Shown: positions 17,602-25,800 of the stretch, in pieces
Layout: every line of letters begins with the position of its first letter
Numbering within the stretch: the stretch's first letter is position 1
Assembly (NCBI GenBank): GCA_002345215.1
Contig: DDVH01000039.1
Coordinates: 11,615-70,616 of the forward strand
Length of the DNA: 59,002 bases
From: Anaerolineales bacterium UBA2317
Lineage (GTDB): Bacteria; Chloroflexota; Anaerolineae; Anaerolineales; Villigracilaceae
Reading direction: 5' to 3'
Translations under genes and position numbers: made by a program
The notes under the pieces: model-generated
What the model was told of the DNA's origin: nothing
Database searches by the model: none
What the model saw: only the letters and a program-made list of their open reading frames with translations

Positions 17602-17960
17602 TTTCTTTTCTCTAAAAATTTCAAAGCAGAATTAAGGACTTCATCTGGGTTGTGGATGTTGGTATCAATAATCAAATGTGCGTGTTCGCGGGCATGGCTC
17701 AATCTTCTGTGTTGTTCTTCATAATCACCGATTAACCAATTTAATTTTCTGCGCTTGGTGCAATTTTCAAACGAACATTCTAAAAAGATGAGCAAATCGG
17801 GTTTGGTGATCACTTGCCACATTTGCTTGACGTATGAATGTTCTTGGGCAATATGCCGACAACGATAGCCGTGTTTTTCTAACCCCGCCAGCAAAGTGGA
17901 TTTGCCTGAGCCACACGGACCCACAATTCCGATTAAGAGTTTAGCGTCATCTTCGTTCAT
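17598..17960 (-). CDS. small P-loop nucleotide kinase-like protein
   Basis: About 120 residues from ATG 17960. Walker A GPCGSGKSTL near the N-terminus, a DLLIFLECSFENCTKRRKLNW segment like the lid/LID-base of adenylate-kinase-type enzymes, and a C-terminal HLIIDTNIHNPDEVLNSALKFLE. The fold should be a shikimate/adenylate-kinase-like P-loop kinase; the substrate is unknown. A longer reading from TTG 17981 exists, but ATG 17960 overlaps the upstream stop by only 14 bases and begins just before the Walker strand. Confidence 0.75.
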   Translation of the reverse strand: MNEDDAKLLIGIVGPCGSGKSTLLAGLEKHGYRCRHIAQEHSYVKQMWQVITKPDLLIFLECSFENCTKRRKLNWLIGDYEEQHRRLSHAREHAHLIIDTNIHNPDEVLNSALKFLEKRK

Positions 17961-19011
17961 TGGTTTTATTGTGGAGGACAATGTTTAATTCTTCAGGTCC
18001 TCCAATAATGGCGATTACATCTCCGACATTTAATTTGACGTTATCTTTTGGTGGCATTTGCGTTTCGTCTTCGCGTTTGAAAAGCACCACATTGACTTTG
18101 TAATTATTTTCAACATAGTCAACCGTTTTATTTATCAATGGTGATTCTTTTGTAAGCGTTAATCTGGCAAGGCTTAGTAATCGTCCTTCAACTGAAATTG
18201 GATTGGTGACATCTACACCTGCCGCGGCGGCGGCAAAAACAGGTGCCGCCATTTCGGTGGCACTTAATGCAATAAAACCAAATTGGTCTTGCAAGGCGTG
18301 TGCAAAATCATCGTCAAAGATTCTTACGACAACTTTGATATCTGGATTAATGCCTCGAGCTTTTAAGGCGATTTGTAAATTCATCGCATCGTTTTGGCTA
18401 GCTAAGATAATGGTTTCAGCCCGTTTTACATTTGCGCCTTCTAATGTGATTTGCCTTGTAGCATCATCCGTGATGACAGGAATCCCTATTCGACGCGCTT
18501 CATTCAATGTATCTAGTTTTGGGTTTTGTTCAATGACAACGATTTGTTTTCCCATTTCATGTAGTTTTAGAGCAATGCGAAAGCCTAAGTGACCAAACCC
18601 AATTAGAACAATGTGTTTTTTTAGTGTAGATGCAACAGCCATTTCCCATTCCTTTGTCCGCGCGTGGCGGTTAAAGAGTAGAGTACCAAAATCTGCTAGA
18701 CCTTGCGAAAGTAGTATGACGCCAATAAATGGCATAAAAAAGTGAAATACTTGTAATGCCAAATGATTTGGAAAGTCACGATTTGTGGTTTGTAAAAATG
18801 TAGCAGTCAGAACAATATATACAGATTCCATCGGGTCGTTAATCGGTTCGTTGACTAATGTTGAAATAAAGTTATATAAAATGCCACCGCCAATGACCGC
18901 AACCGAAAACCAAAATAGTGGTGAACGAAATTCTTGAAATAATATAATCGTATCGCGTATTGAGGCTTGAAAGCGATTCCAGCGATTCTCGACTTTAGTG
19001 TTCTTATGCAT
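17947..19011 (-). CDS. RCK (TrkA-type) membrane protein lacking a K+ filter
   Basis: A 354-residue protein: two membrane helices (about 35-57 and 86-106) with a pore-like loop between, then an RCK-N Rossmann domain (HIVLIGFGHLGFRIA near 133) and an RCK-C domain (SPLINKTVDYVENNYKVNVVLF...). That is the plan of 2TM ligand-gated K+ channels. However the loop reads TATFLQTTNRDFP where channels have TTVGYGDxxP, so the GYG selectivity filter is missing. It may pass another ion or act as a sensor. Starts inside the end of the phosphatase gene (8-base overlap). Confidence 0.82.
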   Translation of the reverse strand: MHKNTKVENRWNRFQASIRDTIILFQEFRSPLFWFSVAVIGGGILYNFISTLVNEPINDPMESVYIVLTATFLQTTNRDFPNHLALQVFHFFMPFIGVILLSQGLADFGTLLFNRHARTKEWEMAVASTLKKHIVLIGFGHLGFRIALKLHEMGKQIVVIEQNPKLDTLNEARRIGIPVITDDATRQITLEGANVKRAETIILASQNDAMNLQIALKARGINPDIKVVVRIFDDDFAHALQDQFGFIALSATEMAAPVFAAAAAGVDVTNPISVEGRLLSLARLTLTKESPLINKTVDYVENNYKVNVVLFKREDETQMPPKDNVKLNVGDVIAIIGGPEELNIVLHNKTNERR

Positions 19012-19714
19012 GATGAATCGGCAGACGAACGTTCATACGACGCACATTATCACTTGTGCGCGTTGAAACTTTGAGAATTAATACGCTGATGTCATCCGCT
19101 GGGCGGTTATCATCGAGGCGCACGGCTTGTTCAAGTAAAGAGTCAGCAAGTTGTTGCGGAGTTGGGTCTTGGTCTTCTAGCATGGATTGAAGCGCTTGGT
19201 GAACGTTCATCGGTCTGCCAACACGTTCACCAGCATGTGAAATACCATCACTAAAAATCACAATGGTTAATCCTGTTTCAATTCCAATTTCAGTGACGAC
19301 TGGACGCACATTACGCGAAGTTCCCAATGAAACACTTTCTTCATTGTGTTCGTCAATTTGTTCGCCACGACAAATAAACATCGGCGCGGGATTGTTTCTG
19401 GTTAATACAATTGTTTTGCTATGTAAATCAACGGATGCGATATTTAACGTGCAGGTGACTTTACCCGCTTTATCTGCAAACAAAGCATCAGATGCCGCTC
19501 TCGCCGCCGCACCATCGCGCACACCTTCAGCAATCAACCCCATCACTTTTCTAACGACCAACAAAGAGACGGCTTTCGCGCCTCTACCTGATGTTTGCCC
19601 GTCTGCTAAAACGACAGATAATCCGCCAGTGGGGCGTTCGACAACTTCTAGCGAATCGCCACTTTCAGAAACTGCATATTTATTGACTTTTGCAACAGCG
19701 ATTTGTACTTCCAT
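19004..19714 (-). CDS. SpoIIE-type PPM protein phosphatase
   Basis: A 236-residue protein with the PPM/SpoIIE phosphatase pattern: VLADGQTSGRGAKAVS (metal Asp-Gly plus switch), LNIASVDLHSKTIVLTRNNPAPMFI, VIFSDGISHAG, and ADDISVLIL near the end. It should remove phosphate from Ser/Thr-phosphorylated proteins, possibly an anti-anti-sigma factor or kinase substrate. It has no sensor domain. Immediately overlaps the RCK gene, so the two are co-translated. Confidence 0.88.
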   Translation of the reverse strand: MEVQIAVAKVNKYAVSESGDSLEVVERPTGGLSVVLADGQTSGRGAKAVSLLVVRKVMGLIAEGVRDGAAARAASDALFADKAGKVTCTLNIASVDLHSKTIVLTRNNPAPMFICRGEQIDEHNEESVSLGTSRNVRPVVTEIGIETGLTIVIFSDGISHAGERVGRPMNVHQALQSMLEDQDPTPQQLADSLLEQAVRLDDNRPADDISVLILKVSTRTSDNVRRMNVRLPIHHA

Positions 19715-19734
19715 GCCCTGATTTTACTATGGAG

Positions 19735-20037
19735 TTATTCGCCTCCACCACCACCGTCGCCACCGCCACCTCCATCTCCGCCACTGTCACCGCCTGAATC
19801 ACCTGTGCTATCACCGCCCCAAAATCCGCCACCATCATCATTATTTTTACTGCTTGTATCGGATGCACCAGCACCCCATGCAAAAAATCCACCACTAGAA
19901 TTTGGGTCGCCAGTGTGTTGTGAATTTCCTGATGATTGATTCCAAATTGTGCGAAATATAAATACCCCAAGTGCTAAAAGAACTATCACTGCACCTGCAC
20001 AAACACATAAAAAAGTAGAAGCACCGATCATTTCCAT
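19735..20037 (-). CDS. small membrane protein with Gly/Asp-rich tail
   Basis: 100 residues from ATG 20037, which has AAAAGGAG upstream. One membrane helix (about 5-28, STFLCVCAGAVIVLLALGVFIF), then a low-complexity C-terminus of Gly, Asp and Ser ending GGGGGDGGGGGE. The tail composition resembles linker or secretion-type glycine-rich regions. No family recognised. Sits between the Asp-box lipoprotein and the phosphatase with gaps of 26 and 20 bases, so part of the same operon. Confidence 0.7.
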   Translation of the reverse strand: MEMIGASTFLCVCAGAVIVLLALGVFIFRTIWNQSSGNSQHTGDPNSSGGFFAWGAGASDTSSKNNDDGGGFWGGDSTGDSGGDSGGDGGGGGDGGGGGE

Positions 20038-20063
20038 ACTGTTTACTCCTTTTTGATGTAACT

Positions 20064-21248
20064 CTATTCCATCCAAGATAAAACATGTGCACCTGAAGTA
20101 TCTATCCATGCGAGTACAAATTCGTTGTTAGGGGTTGTCACTAAAACTGGCATACGAGGTGTTCCATTATCAGAATTGACTAATGCTTGTGCTTTTGAAA
20201 ATGTATTTCCATTGTCATTTGAATAAGCGTATTGGATATTTTGCGCATCTGAGCTGTGAGTTTCCCAAACGAGGTGAATGTCGCCATTTGTATCTATTGC
20301 CATGAATGGCATGGTTTGATGTATTTCTGGATTCGGATTAATTTTCACATTGGGTGAAAATGATTTGCCTAAATCTGTTGAAGAAGAAAACCAAACACTC
20401 CCTGTAAATTTTGTATTTGCCTCGGCTTCGCGTCCGTCCATCCATGTGATGTATAAAGTGTCTTCAAATGAAGCAAACGATGGACCTGCAATGGGGCAGG
20501 CGTTTAAGTACCAATGTGCATCACTAACTCTGGTTGTGCTTTGATACGTTTTTCCGCCATCATTGGAGATTGCTACAAGAATATCTCGAATGTTATTGCC
20601 GTCTGTATGCAGTTCGAGTCCGCGATATGCCATCCAGACTTGTTCTCCCATAGCAATCAAACTAGGTTGGCAGCACTCGCAAGCACCGCCTTCGATTGTT
20701 TGTACTTGAGCAAATGATTCGCCGAAGGTGTCCGAATATGTATATCGAAGCGTACCATCTGTCAGCCAGGTCAGAAGCGGGTTTCCATCTTGATTGAATA
20801 CTACTTGAACCATCACAATTTCAAACCCCGAATCCGTGGCGACTTGTATCGGTTCAGAAAAAGTTTGCCCGCCATCATTTGAACTGGTATACCAAATGGT
20901 GGCACTTGTAAAATCTGCGGATTGTTCGAGCCAAGCAGTGGCAACAATATTTTCATTGTGAACGGCAAGTACGGGGCGTTCTACTGGAAGAACGTGTGCA
21001 TTTACATTAGAACTGGCAAGTATGGGTTCACTGAAAGTTTTCCCGCCGTCTGTAGAGGAAGCGATAGAGATAGTGTGATGTGCACCTAGAGCAATATAAA
21101 TTTTTCCGTTTGGTGTACTTGCTAATGAAACAGATTGCACTTGCGGAAAATCCACACGGGAAGTTTGGCTTATGGTTTGAGTGGCGCAAGAAGCCAAAAA
21201 TAACGAAATCATTAAGAAAAAAGCAATATATTGAATTCGTTTTTTCAT
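20064..21248 (-). CDS. Asp-box (BNR) beta-propeller lipoprotein
   Basis: A 394-residue surface lipoprotein (lipobox LASC, Cys near 22) built from repeated Asp-box units: STDGGKTFSE, SNDGGQTFSE, SDTFGESFAQ, SNDGGKTYQS, STDLGKSFSP, SNDNGNTFSK. The spacing of about 50-60 residues fits a six-bladed sialidase-like propeller. Catalytic sialidase residues (RIP/FRIP motif) are not visible, so it is more likely a binding or structural propeller than a neuraminidase. ATG 21248 chosen; an in-frame TTG sits two codons earlier. First gene of a six-gene minus-strand run. Confidence 0.85.
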   Translation of the reverse strand: MKKRIQYIAFFLMISLFLASCATQTISQTSRVDFPQVQSVSLASTPNGKIYIALGAHHTISIASSTDGGKTFSEPILASSNVNAHVLPVERPVLAVHNENIVATAWLEQSADFTSATIWYTSSNDGGQTFSEPIQVATDSGFEIVMVQVVFNQDGNPLLTWLTDGTLRYTYSDTFGESFAQVQTIEGGACECCQPSLIAMGEQVWMAYRGLELHTDGNNIRDILVAISNDGGKTYQSTTRVSDAHWYLNACPIAGPSFASFEDTLYITWMDGREAEANTKFTGSVWFSSSTDLGKSFSPNVKINPNPEIHQTMPFMAIDTNGDIHLVWETHSSDAQNIQYAYSNDNGNTFSKAQALVNSDNGTPRMPVLVTTPNNEFVLAWIDTSGAHVLSWME

Positions 21249-21272
21249 CCTCAAATTTTACTCTAATTCGAC

Positions 21273-21301
21273 TTGACGCAAGTGCTCCCCACATATATAA
21301 T
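21273..21301 (+). promoter_or_regulatory. rpmF promoter
   Basis: TTGACG (21273-21278), 17-base spacer, TATAAT (21296-21301): a near-consensus sigma-70 type promoter 75 bases before rpmF. Confidence 0.75.
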
Positions 21302-21327
21302 CAGCCCGCTTCGTTAAAAACCAACCC

Positions 21328-21351
21328 CAGACGGGCTCTTATGCCCGTCTG
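21328..21351 (+). promoter_or_regulatory. hairpin in rpmF 5' leader
   Basis: cagacgggc, 6-base loop, gcccgtctg: 9-bp GC-rich stem between promoter and ribosome site, no T-run. May protect the mRNA or serve as a ribosomal-protein autoregulation site. Confidence 0.5.
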
Positions 21352-21375
21352 CTGTATGTATAAAGGAGAAAGTTC

Positions 21376-21573
21376 ATGACCCCACATCCAAAGCGCAAAC
21401 ATTCCAAAGGACGCCGCGATCGCCGTCGTTCACAGGATGCTTTGATTTTGTCTAATCTCGTTGCTTGTTCTAACTGCGGAAGCAAACGCCTGCCTCACAC
21501 CGTTTGTGATAACTGCGGTTACTTCAAAGGACGTGAAGTTGTGCAAGTGAAAAAAGAAAAGAAGTCTGAATAA
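21376..21573 (+). CDS. rpmF: 50S ribosomal protein L32
   Basis: 65 residues, starting TPHPKRKHSKGRRDRRRSQDAL with the C-terminal zinc ribbon CSNCGSKRLPHTVCDNCGYFKGREV, four Cys. Standard L32 length and order. AAGGAG precedes the ATG. In many bacteria rpmF heads a fatty-acid/phospholipid cluster (plsX, fabH, fabD); here only fabD follows, after a terminator and a repeat. Confidence 0.97.
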   Translation: MTPHPKRKHSKGRRDRRRSQDALILSNLVACSNCGSKRLPHTVCDNCGYFKGREVVQVKKEKKSE

Positions 21574-21586
21574 TTTTTTCGCTATA

Positions 21587-21616
21587 AAACGGGTCGTGAC
21601 ATTCACGACCCGTTTG
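21587..21616 (+). terminator. rpmF terminator
   Basis: aaacgggtcgtga, 3-base loop, tcacgacccgttt, then a T-rich tract; 14 bases after the rpmF stop. Confidence 0.85.
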
Positions 21617-21648
21617 TGTTTTAATTGATAATCATGCAAGAACATCTC

Positions 21649-21710
21649 AGCCACAGAGGTCGCAGAGATATCAGAGAAGATCAAAAAAGAATCTCAGCGG
21701 ACTCTGTGAC
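21649..21710. repeat. CCACAGAG-type inverted repeat, copy 3
   Basis: Starts agccacagaggtcgcagaga and ends with actctgtgac; weaker self-complementarity than the other copies. It lies between the rpmF terminator and fabD, so any fabD promoter must be in or next to it. Confidence 0.65.
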
Positions 21711-21742
21711 AAAAGACTTTGAACAAAATTATTGGAGACTCA

Positions 21743-22684
21743 ATGAAACTCAATTCACAAACCACAGCATTTATATTTCCAGGGCAAGGCTCACAAACGG
21801 TGGGTATGGGCAAAGAACTTACCGAAGCCTATCCGATTGCCAAACAAACTTTTGATGAAACTGATTCGATTCTTGGATTTTCACTTTCAAATTTGATGAT
21901 AAACGGTTCAGCAGATGAATTGAATGATACGGTCAATACTCAGCCAGCCTTGTTTACTCATTCGATAGCATCTTTCCGCGTTTTTTCGCATCTTTATCCT
22001 GACGTTCAACCTGCTTCAGTCGCGGGGCATTCTCTAGGGGAATTATCTGCACTATGCGCCGCAGGTGTATTGTCTTTTGAAGATGGACTCAGACTTGTGC
22101 GCAAACGTGGTGAATTAATGAAACATGCTGGTGAATTGAGTCCCGGTGGTATGGCGGCAATTTTAGGTTTAGATATTCCAACACTTGATAAAGTCTGTGC
22201 GGAAGCCAGTACAGAAAATGAACTTGTACAAGTTGCCAATGATAATTGCCCCGGTCAAGTGGTGATTTCGGGTGCAAAACCTGCCGTAGAGCGTGCAATG
22301 GCTGGCGCAAAATCTGCTGGGGCAAAACGAGCTATGCCATTGGCTGTATCTATTGCGGCACATTCACCACTCATGGATTCGATTCAAGCGGAGTGGAATC
22401 GGGCGGTGGATAATGCTCAATTTGTGAATCCAGTTATCCCCGTAGTTGGAAACGTGTTTGCATCTATTCTCAAAACAGCAGATGAATGTCGCACGGATGT
22501 TAAATCTCAAATGCAATCAAGAGTCAAGTGGACGGATTCAATTAAGAAAATGTCTGAAATGGGAATCAATACATTTGTTGAAGTTGGCACCGGAACTGTG
22601 CTGGGTGGGTTGGTGAAACGCATTGCGCCCGAAGCCACGAATTATGCGTTAGGAAATCCGCAAGATTTTTCTGCTTTGCAATAA
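21743..22684 (+). CDS. fabD: malonyl-CoA:ACP transacylase FabD
   Basis: A 313-residue FabD that loads malonyl groups on acyl carrier protein. FPGQGSQ near the N-terminus, nucleophile in GHSLGE, Arg in VRKRGELM, GGMAAILGL, His in AAHSPLM, and the closing FVEVGTGTVLGGLVKR. ATG 21743 chosen with GGAG 6 bases upstream; the in-frame TTG at 21719 adds eight unlikely residues. Standing apart from other fab genes. The PLD lipoprotein starts 3 bases after the stop. Confidence 0.95.
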   Translation: MKLNSQTTAFIFPGQGSQTVGMGKELTEAYPIAKQTFDETDSILGFSLSNLMINGSADELNDTVNTQPALFTHSIASFRVFSHLYPDVQPASVAGHSLGELSALCAAGVLSFEDGLRLVRKRGELMKHAGELSPGGMAAILGLDIPTLDKVCAEASTENELVQVANDNCPGQVVISGAKPAVERAMAGAKSAGAKRAMPLAVSIAAHSPLMDSIQAEWNRAVDNAQFVNPVIPVVGNVFASILKTADECRTDVKSQMQSRVKWTDSIKKMSEMGINTFVEVGTGTVLGGLVKRIAPEATNYALGNPQDFSALQ

Positions 22685-22687
22685 TTT

Positions 22688-23914
22688 ATGAAAAAAAATT
22701 CCATCGCTGTTTTCATCATTTCATCCTTATTGCTTGCTTGTGCGCCAATAGAATTACCAACCATTGCACCTGTAACGCAAATTCCATTTTATGCAACTGA
22801 TACACCATTACCTTTCATTGTGCCTGTAACTGAAACACCGATTGTATTACCTGCAATTACAGAAACATCAACACAGCCATTTGTAATTTCTATTACCGAA
22901 ACACCGATTCCTAACCCGCAATGGTGGGAAGTGTATTTTACAGACCCATTGATATTAAATAATGAAAATAATCCAGCAGGTTCGATTGAAGAAAAACTAA
23001 TTGGATTTATTAATTCAGCACAGACAAGTATTCACATCGCTTCATTCGAGTTCAACCTGCCACGTGTAACCGACGCATTAATCAACGCCAAACTTCGCGG
23101 CGTAGATGTGCGCTGGGTAACTGATGATGAAAACGGTTTAGGGATTGATGCGCAACCAAATCGTGGTCAATTTACACGCTTATCTCAAAATGGAATTGAA
23201 GTGAAAGATGATTTAGGTCGTTCTGCTTTAATGCACAACAAGTTTTGGATTTTTGATAAGCAAATCACATGGACGGGTTCAACCAATATCACGGTCAATG
23301 GAATTTATAAACAAAATAATAATGTAGTTGTGATTCATTCACCCGAAATCGCCTTGATTTTTGAACGCGAATGGGAAGAATTATGGACGGGGCAATTTGG
23401 TCCGCGCGCGCCTTCGGCTGTAAATCAGCAATGGACAATTTTGAATAATACGCCGATTCAAGTTTTGTTTTCGTCAGAAGATAAAATTGTAAGTAAGTTA
23501 ATTGCTATCGTTAATGATGCTGAGGTCAATATCCGCTTTTTGGCGTTCAGTTTTACAGATGACCCGCTCGCGCAAGCCATGATAGACCGCGCTCGTGCAG
23601 GCTTAGATGTGAAAGGTGTCTTTGAGGCGTTTGGTAGCACATATAGCAGTTCAGAACTCGGCAAGTTTTGGTGCGCCAACGTCCCTGCTCGGCAAGATGG
23701 AAATGGAAGTTTTTTACATCACAAAGTGATAATCATTGACAATAGCATTGTGATAACAGGCTCCTTAAACTTCTCTGCAAATGCGGATGATAGTAATGAA
23801 GAAAATGTGATTATCCTCGATAACCCCGAAATCGCGGCTTTGTATATACAAGAATTTGAGAAAAACTGGGCTCAGGCGAAAGATGTGTCGCCTGGGACGT
23901 TTACTTGCGAGTAA
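22688..23914 (+). CDS. phospholipase D-superfamily lipoprotein
   Basis: A 408-residue lipoprotein (lipobox LLAC, Cys 18) with a Thr/Pro-rich spacer to about residue 75 and two PLD domains. HKD motifs: HNKFWIFD near 184 and HHKVIIID near 346, each followed by TGS.N(IF). Pairs of HxKxxxxD motifs make one active site in phospholipases D, cardiolipin synthases and Nuc-type nucleases. With only about 160 residues per half and surface location, a secreted Nuc-like phosphodiesterase is plausible; the substrate is unknown. Translated right after fabD with no own ribosome site. Confidence 0.88.
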   Translation: MKKNSIAVFIISSLLLACAPIELPTIAPVTQIPFYATDTPLPFIVPVTETPIVLPAITETSTQPFVISITETPIPNPQWWEVYFTDPLILNNENNPAGSIEEKLIGFINSAQTSIHIASFEFNLPRVTDALINAKLRGVDVRWVTDDENGLGIDAQPNRGQFTRLSQNGIEVKDDLGRSALMHNKFWIFDKQITWTGSTNITVNGIYKQNNNVVVIHSPEIALIFEREWEELWTGQFGPRAPSAVNQQWTILNNTPIQVLFSSEDKIVSKLIAIVNDAEVNIRFLAFSFTDDPLAQAMIDRARAGLDVKGVFEAFGSTYSSSELGKFWCANVPARQDGNGSFLHHKVIIIDNSIVITGSLNFSANADDSNEENVIILDNPEIAALYIQEFEKNWAQAKDVSPGTFTCE

Positions 23915-23931
23915 TTGATAGTCCCACAGAG

Positions 23932-24036
23932 TATAATTATCCTCATGAACCCGTTGGCTGACATGCACAGTCAGAGCCGCTTGTTTCGCGGGTATATTCA
24001 CATATCTGGTCAAAGAGTTTCCTTTGACCAGTTTTT
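23932..24036 (+). promoter_or_regulatory. pckA leader with hairpins and an intrinsic terminator
   Basis: TATAAT at 23932-23937 starts a leader that can form an outer stem acccg/cgggt (about 23948-23994) enclosing ggctgac/gtcagagcc with a 2-base bulge. It ends in a 10-bp hairpin (ctggtcaaag and complement, 24006-24031) followed by TTTTT, 40 bases before the pckA start. This is the layout of an aptamer plus terminator or of an attenuator. A 32-codon ORF (start ATG 23945, MNPLADMHS) runs through it and out past the terminator. I cannot assign it to a known riboswitch class. Confidence 0.55.
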
Positions 24037-24075
24037 GTGTTAATACATAAAAATAAATAAATTAGAGGAGTATGT

Positions 24076-25722
24076 ATGACCAATTCACAAACTTTTGTAT
24101 CCCCTTCGCATTCTATTGCTCAAGCTCGCAAGGCTGAGTATGACCTTGTTAAAATCGGTATTTCAAGTGTGAAAAATGCGTACTGGAACTTGACCACTGA
24201 GTCCCTTACGGAAGAGGCGATTTATCGTCATGAAGGTAATATCGCTTCTGATGGTCCGTTGGTTGCTCACACAGGCAAACATACAGGTCGCAGTGCAAAT
24301 GATAAATTTATTGTCAAGCATGTTGATTCTGAAAATAATATTTGGTGGGGGCAATATAACAAGCCGTTTGATGCAGAAAAATTTGATGCCATCTACAAAA
24401 AGATGACTGAATTTATGAAAGATAAAGATGTATTCGTTCAAGACGTCTATGCTGGGGCAGATGAAAAATATCGTTTGCCAGTTCGTTTTGTAACAGAATA
24501 TGCTTGGCACGCTCACTTCATTCGCAATATGTTTTTGTTGCCACAAACTTTAGAAGAACACAAAAACTTTGTGCCTGAATTTACAGTTGTGGATATGCCT
24601 TCATTCAAAGCATCACCTGATGCTGACGGCACGCGCAGTGAGACGTTTATTCTTCTTTCATTTGAAAAGAAACTTGTGATTATCGGCAACACGCAATACG
24701 CCGGTGAAATGAAAAAATCAATTTTCACGGTGTTGAATTATCTTCTTCCGCTTCAAGGTGTGATGCCCATGCATTGTTCTGCAAATGTGAATCCAAATGA
24801 TAAAAACGATGTCGCTTTGTTTTTTGGATTAAGTGGAACGGGCAAGACTACACTTTCAGCCGACCCTGCTCGCCGCCTCATCGGTGACGATGAACATGGG
24901 TGGAGCGCGGATGGAGTTTTTAACTTTGAAGGTGGTTGTTACGCCAAGGTGATTGGTTTATCTGCATCGGCTGAACCACAAATTTTCGCCGCCACGCATC
25001 GCTTTGGCACAATTCTTGAAAATGTGCCGTATGATAAAGTGACACGCCGTATTGATTTGATTGATGAATCAATTACTGAAAACACACGCGCATCGTATCC
25101 GCTAGAATTTATTGATAATGCTGTACCTGAAAAATATGCTGGGCATCCAAAGAACATCATCTTCCTCACGTGTGATGCGACTGGTGTTATGCCTCCTATT
25201 GCGAGATTGAATCTCAATCAAGCCTTATATCAATTTATTTCAGGTTATACATCTAAGCTTGCTGGTACAGAAGCAGGTTTAGGGAAAGAACCGCAAGCCA
25301 CATTCAGTGCTTGTTTTGGTGGACCCTTTATGGTGCATCATCCCTCTAAATATGCTGAATTGCTTAAGAAAAAAATTGAAGAACATGGAGTCACTTGTTG
25401 GTTGGTCAATACAGGTTGGGTGGGTGGTGCTTACGGAGTTGGTAAACGCATTTCCATTAAACATACACGTGCTTTGTTATCTGCCGCATTGAGTGGTGAA
25501 CTGAATAAAGTTAAATTCAAAATTGACCCTATCTTTGGTTATGAAGTGCCAACTTCCTGCCCTGATGTTCCCGCAGAAGTGTTAGACCCATCTTCTTCAT
25601 GGTCTGATAAAGTTGCTTATGAAAAAGGCTATAAAGAACTTGCCAAACGCTTTGTAGATAACTTCGCTAAATTTGCCGATGGCACACCAAAAGAGATTAT
25701 TGAAGCGGGACCGAAAGTTTAG
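24076..25722 (+). CDS. pckA: phosphoenolpyruvate carboxykinase (ATP)
   Basis: A 548-residue ATP-type PEP carboxykinase, interconverting oxaloacetate + ATP and PEP + CO2 + ADP at the start of gluconeogenesis or, in fermenters, in CO2-fixing direction. Motifs: TGRSANDKFIV, HCSANV (metal His region), kinase loop GLSGTGKTTLSAD, IGDDEHGW, and NTGWVGGAYGVGKRISIKHTRALL. GAGGAG precedes the ATG. It is transcribed through a leader with a terminator and is followed by a hairpin terminator. Confidence 0.96.
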   Translation: MTNSQTFVSPSHSIAQARKAEYDLVKIGISSVKNAYWNLTTESLTEEAIYRHEGNIASDGPLVAHTGKHTGRSANDKFIVKHVDSENNIWWGQYNKPFDAEKFDAIYKKMTEFMKDKDVFVQDVYAGADEKYRLPVRFVTEYAWHAHFIRNMFLLPQTLEEHKNFVPEFTVVDMPSFKASPDADGTRSETFILLSFEKKLVIIGNTQYAGEMKKSIFTVLNYLLPLQGVMPMHCSANVNPNDKNDVALFFGLSGTGKTTLSADPARRLIGDDEHGWSADGVFNFEGGCYAKVIGLSASAEPQIFAATHRFGTILENVPYDKVTRRIDLIDESITENTRASYPLEFIDNAVPEKYAGHPKNIIFLTCDATGVMPPIARLNLNQALYQFISGYTSKLAGTEAGLGKEPQATFSACFGGPFMVHHPSKYAELLKKKIEEHGVTCWLVNTGWVGGAYGVGKRISIKHTRALLSAALSGELNKVKFKIDPIFGYEVPTSCPDVPAEVLDPSSSWSDKVAYEKGYKELAKRFVDNFAKFADGTPKEIIEAGPKV

Positions 25723-25762
25723 GTTCACAACTCAACTTTCCCTTAAGTGAGAAGCGAAATAA

Positions 25763-25795
25763 AAAACTCCTTGTGAAATTTCACAAGGTGTTTTC
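25763..25795. terminator. terminator between pckA and the SET gene
   Basis: ctccttgtgaaa with its near complement tttcacaaggtg, A-run upstream and TTTT downstream; convergent position lets it serve both genes. Confidence 0.8.
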
Positions 25796-25800
25796 TTCCT

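Noticed and set aside
17947..19011. Ordinary K+ channel
   Set aside because: The pore loop lacks any GYG or GFG filter, so a K+ selective function is not asserted.
20064..21248. Sialidase (neuraminidase)
   Set aside because: Asp-boxes are clear, but the Arg triad/FRIP motif is not visible, so enzyme activity is not claimed.
23932..24036. Known riboswitch class for the pckA leader
   Set aside because: The sequence does not match the consensus of fluoride, ZTP, preQ1, SAM, THF or guanidine aptamers as I remember them; left unassigned.
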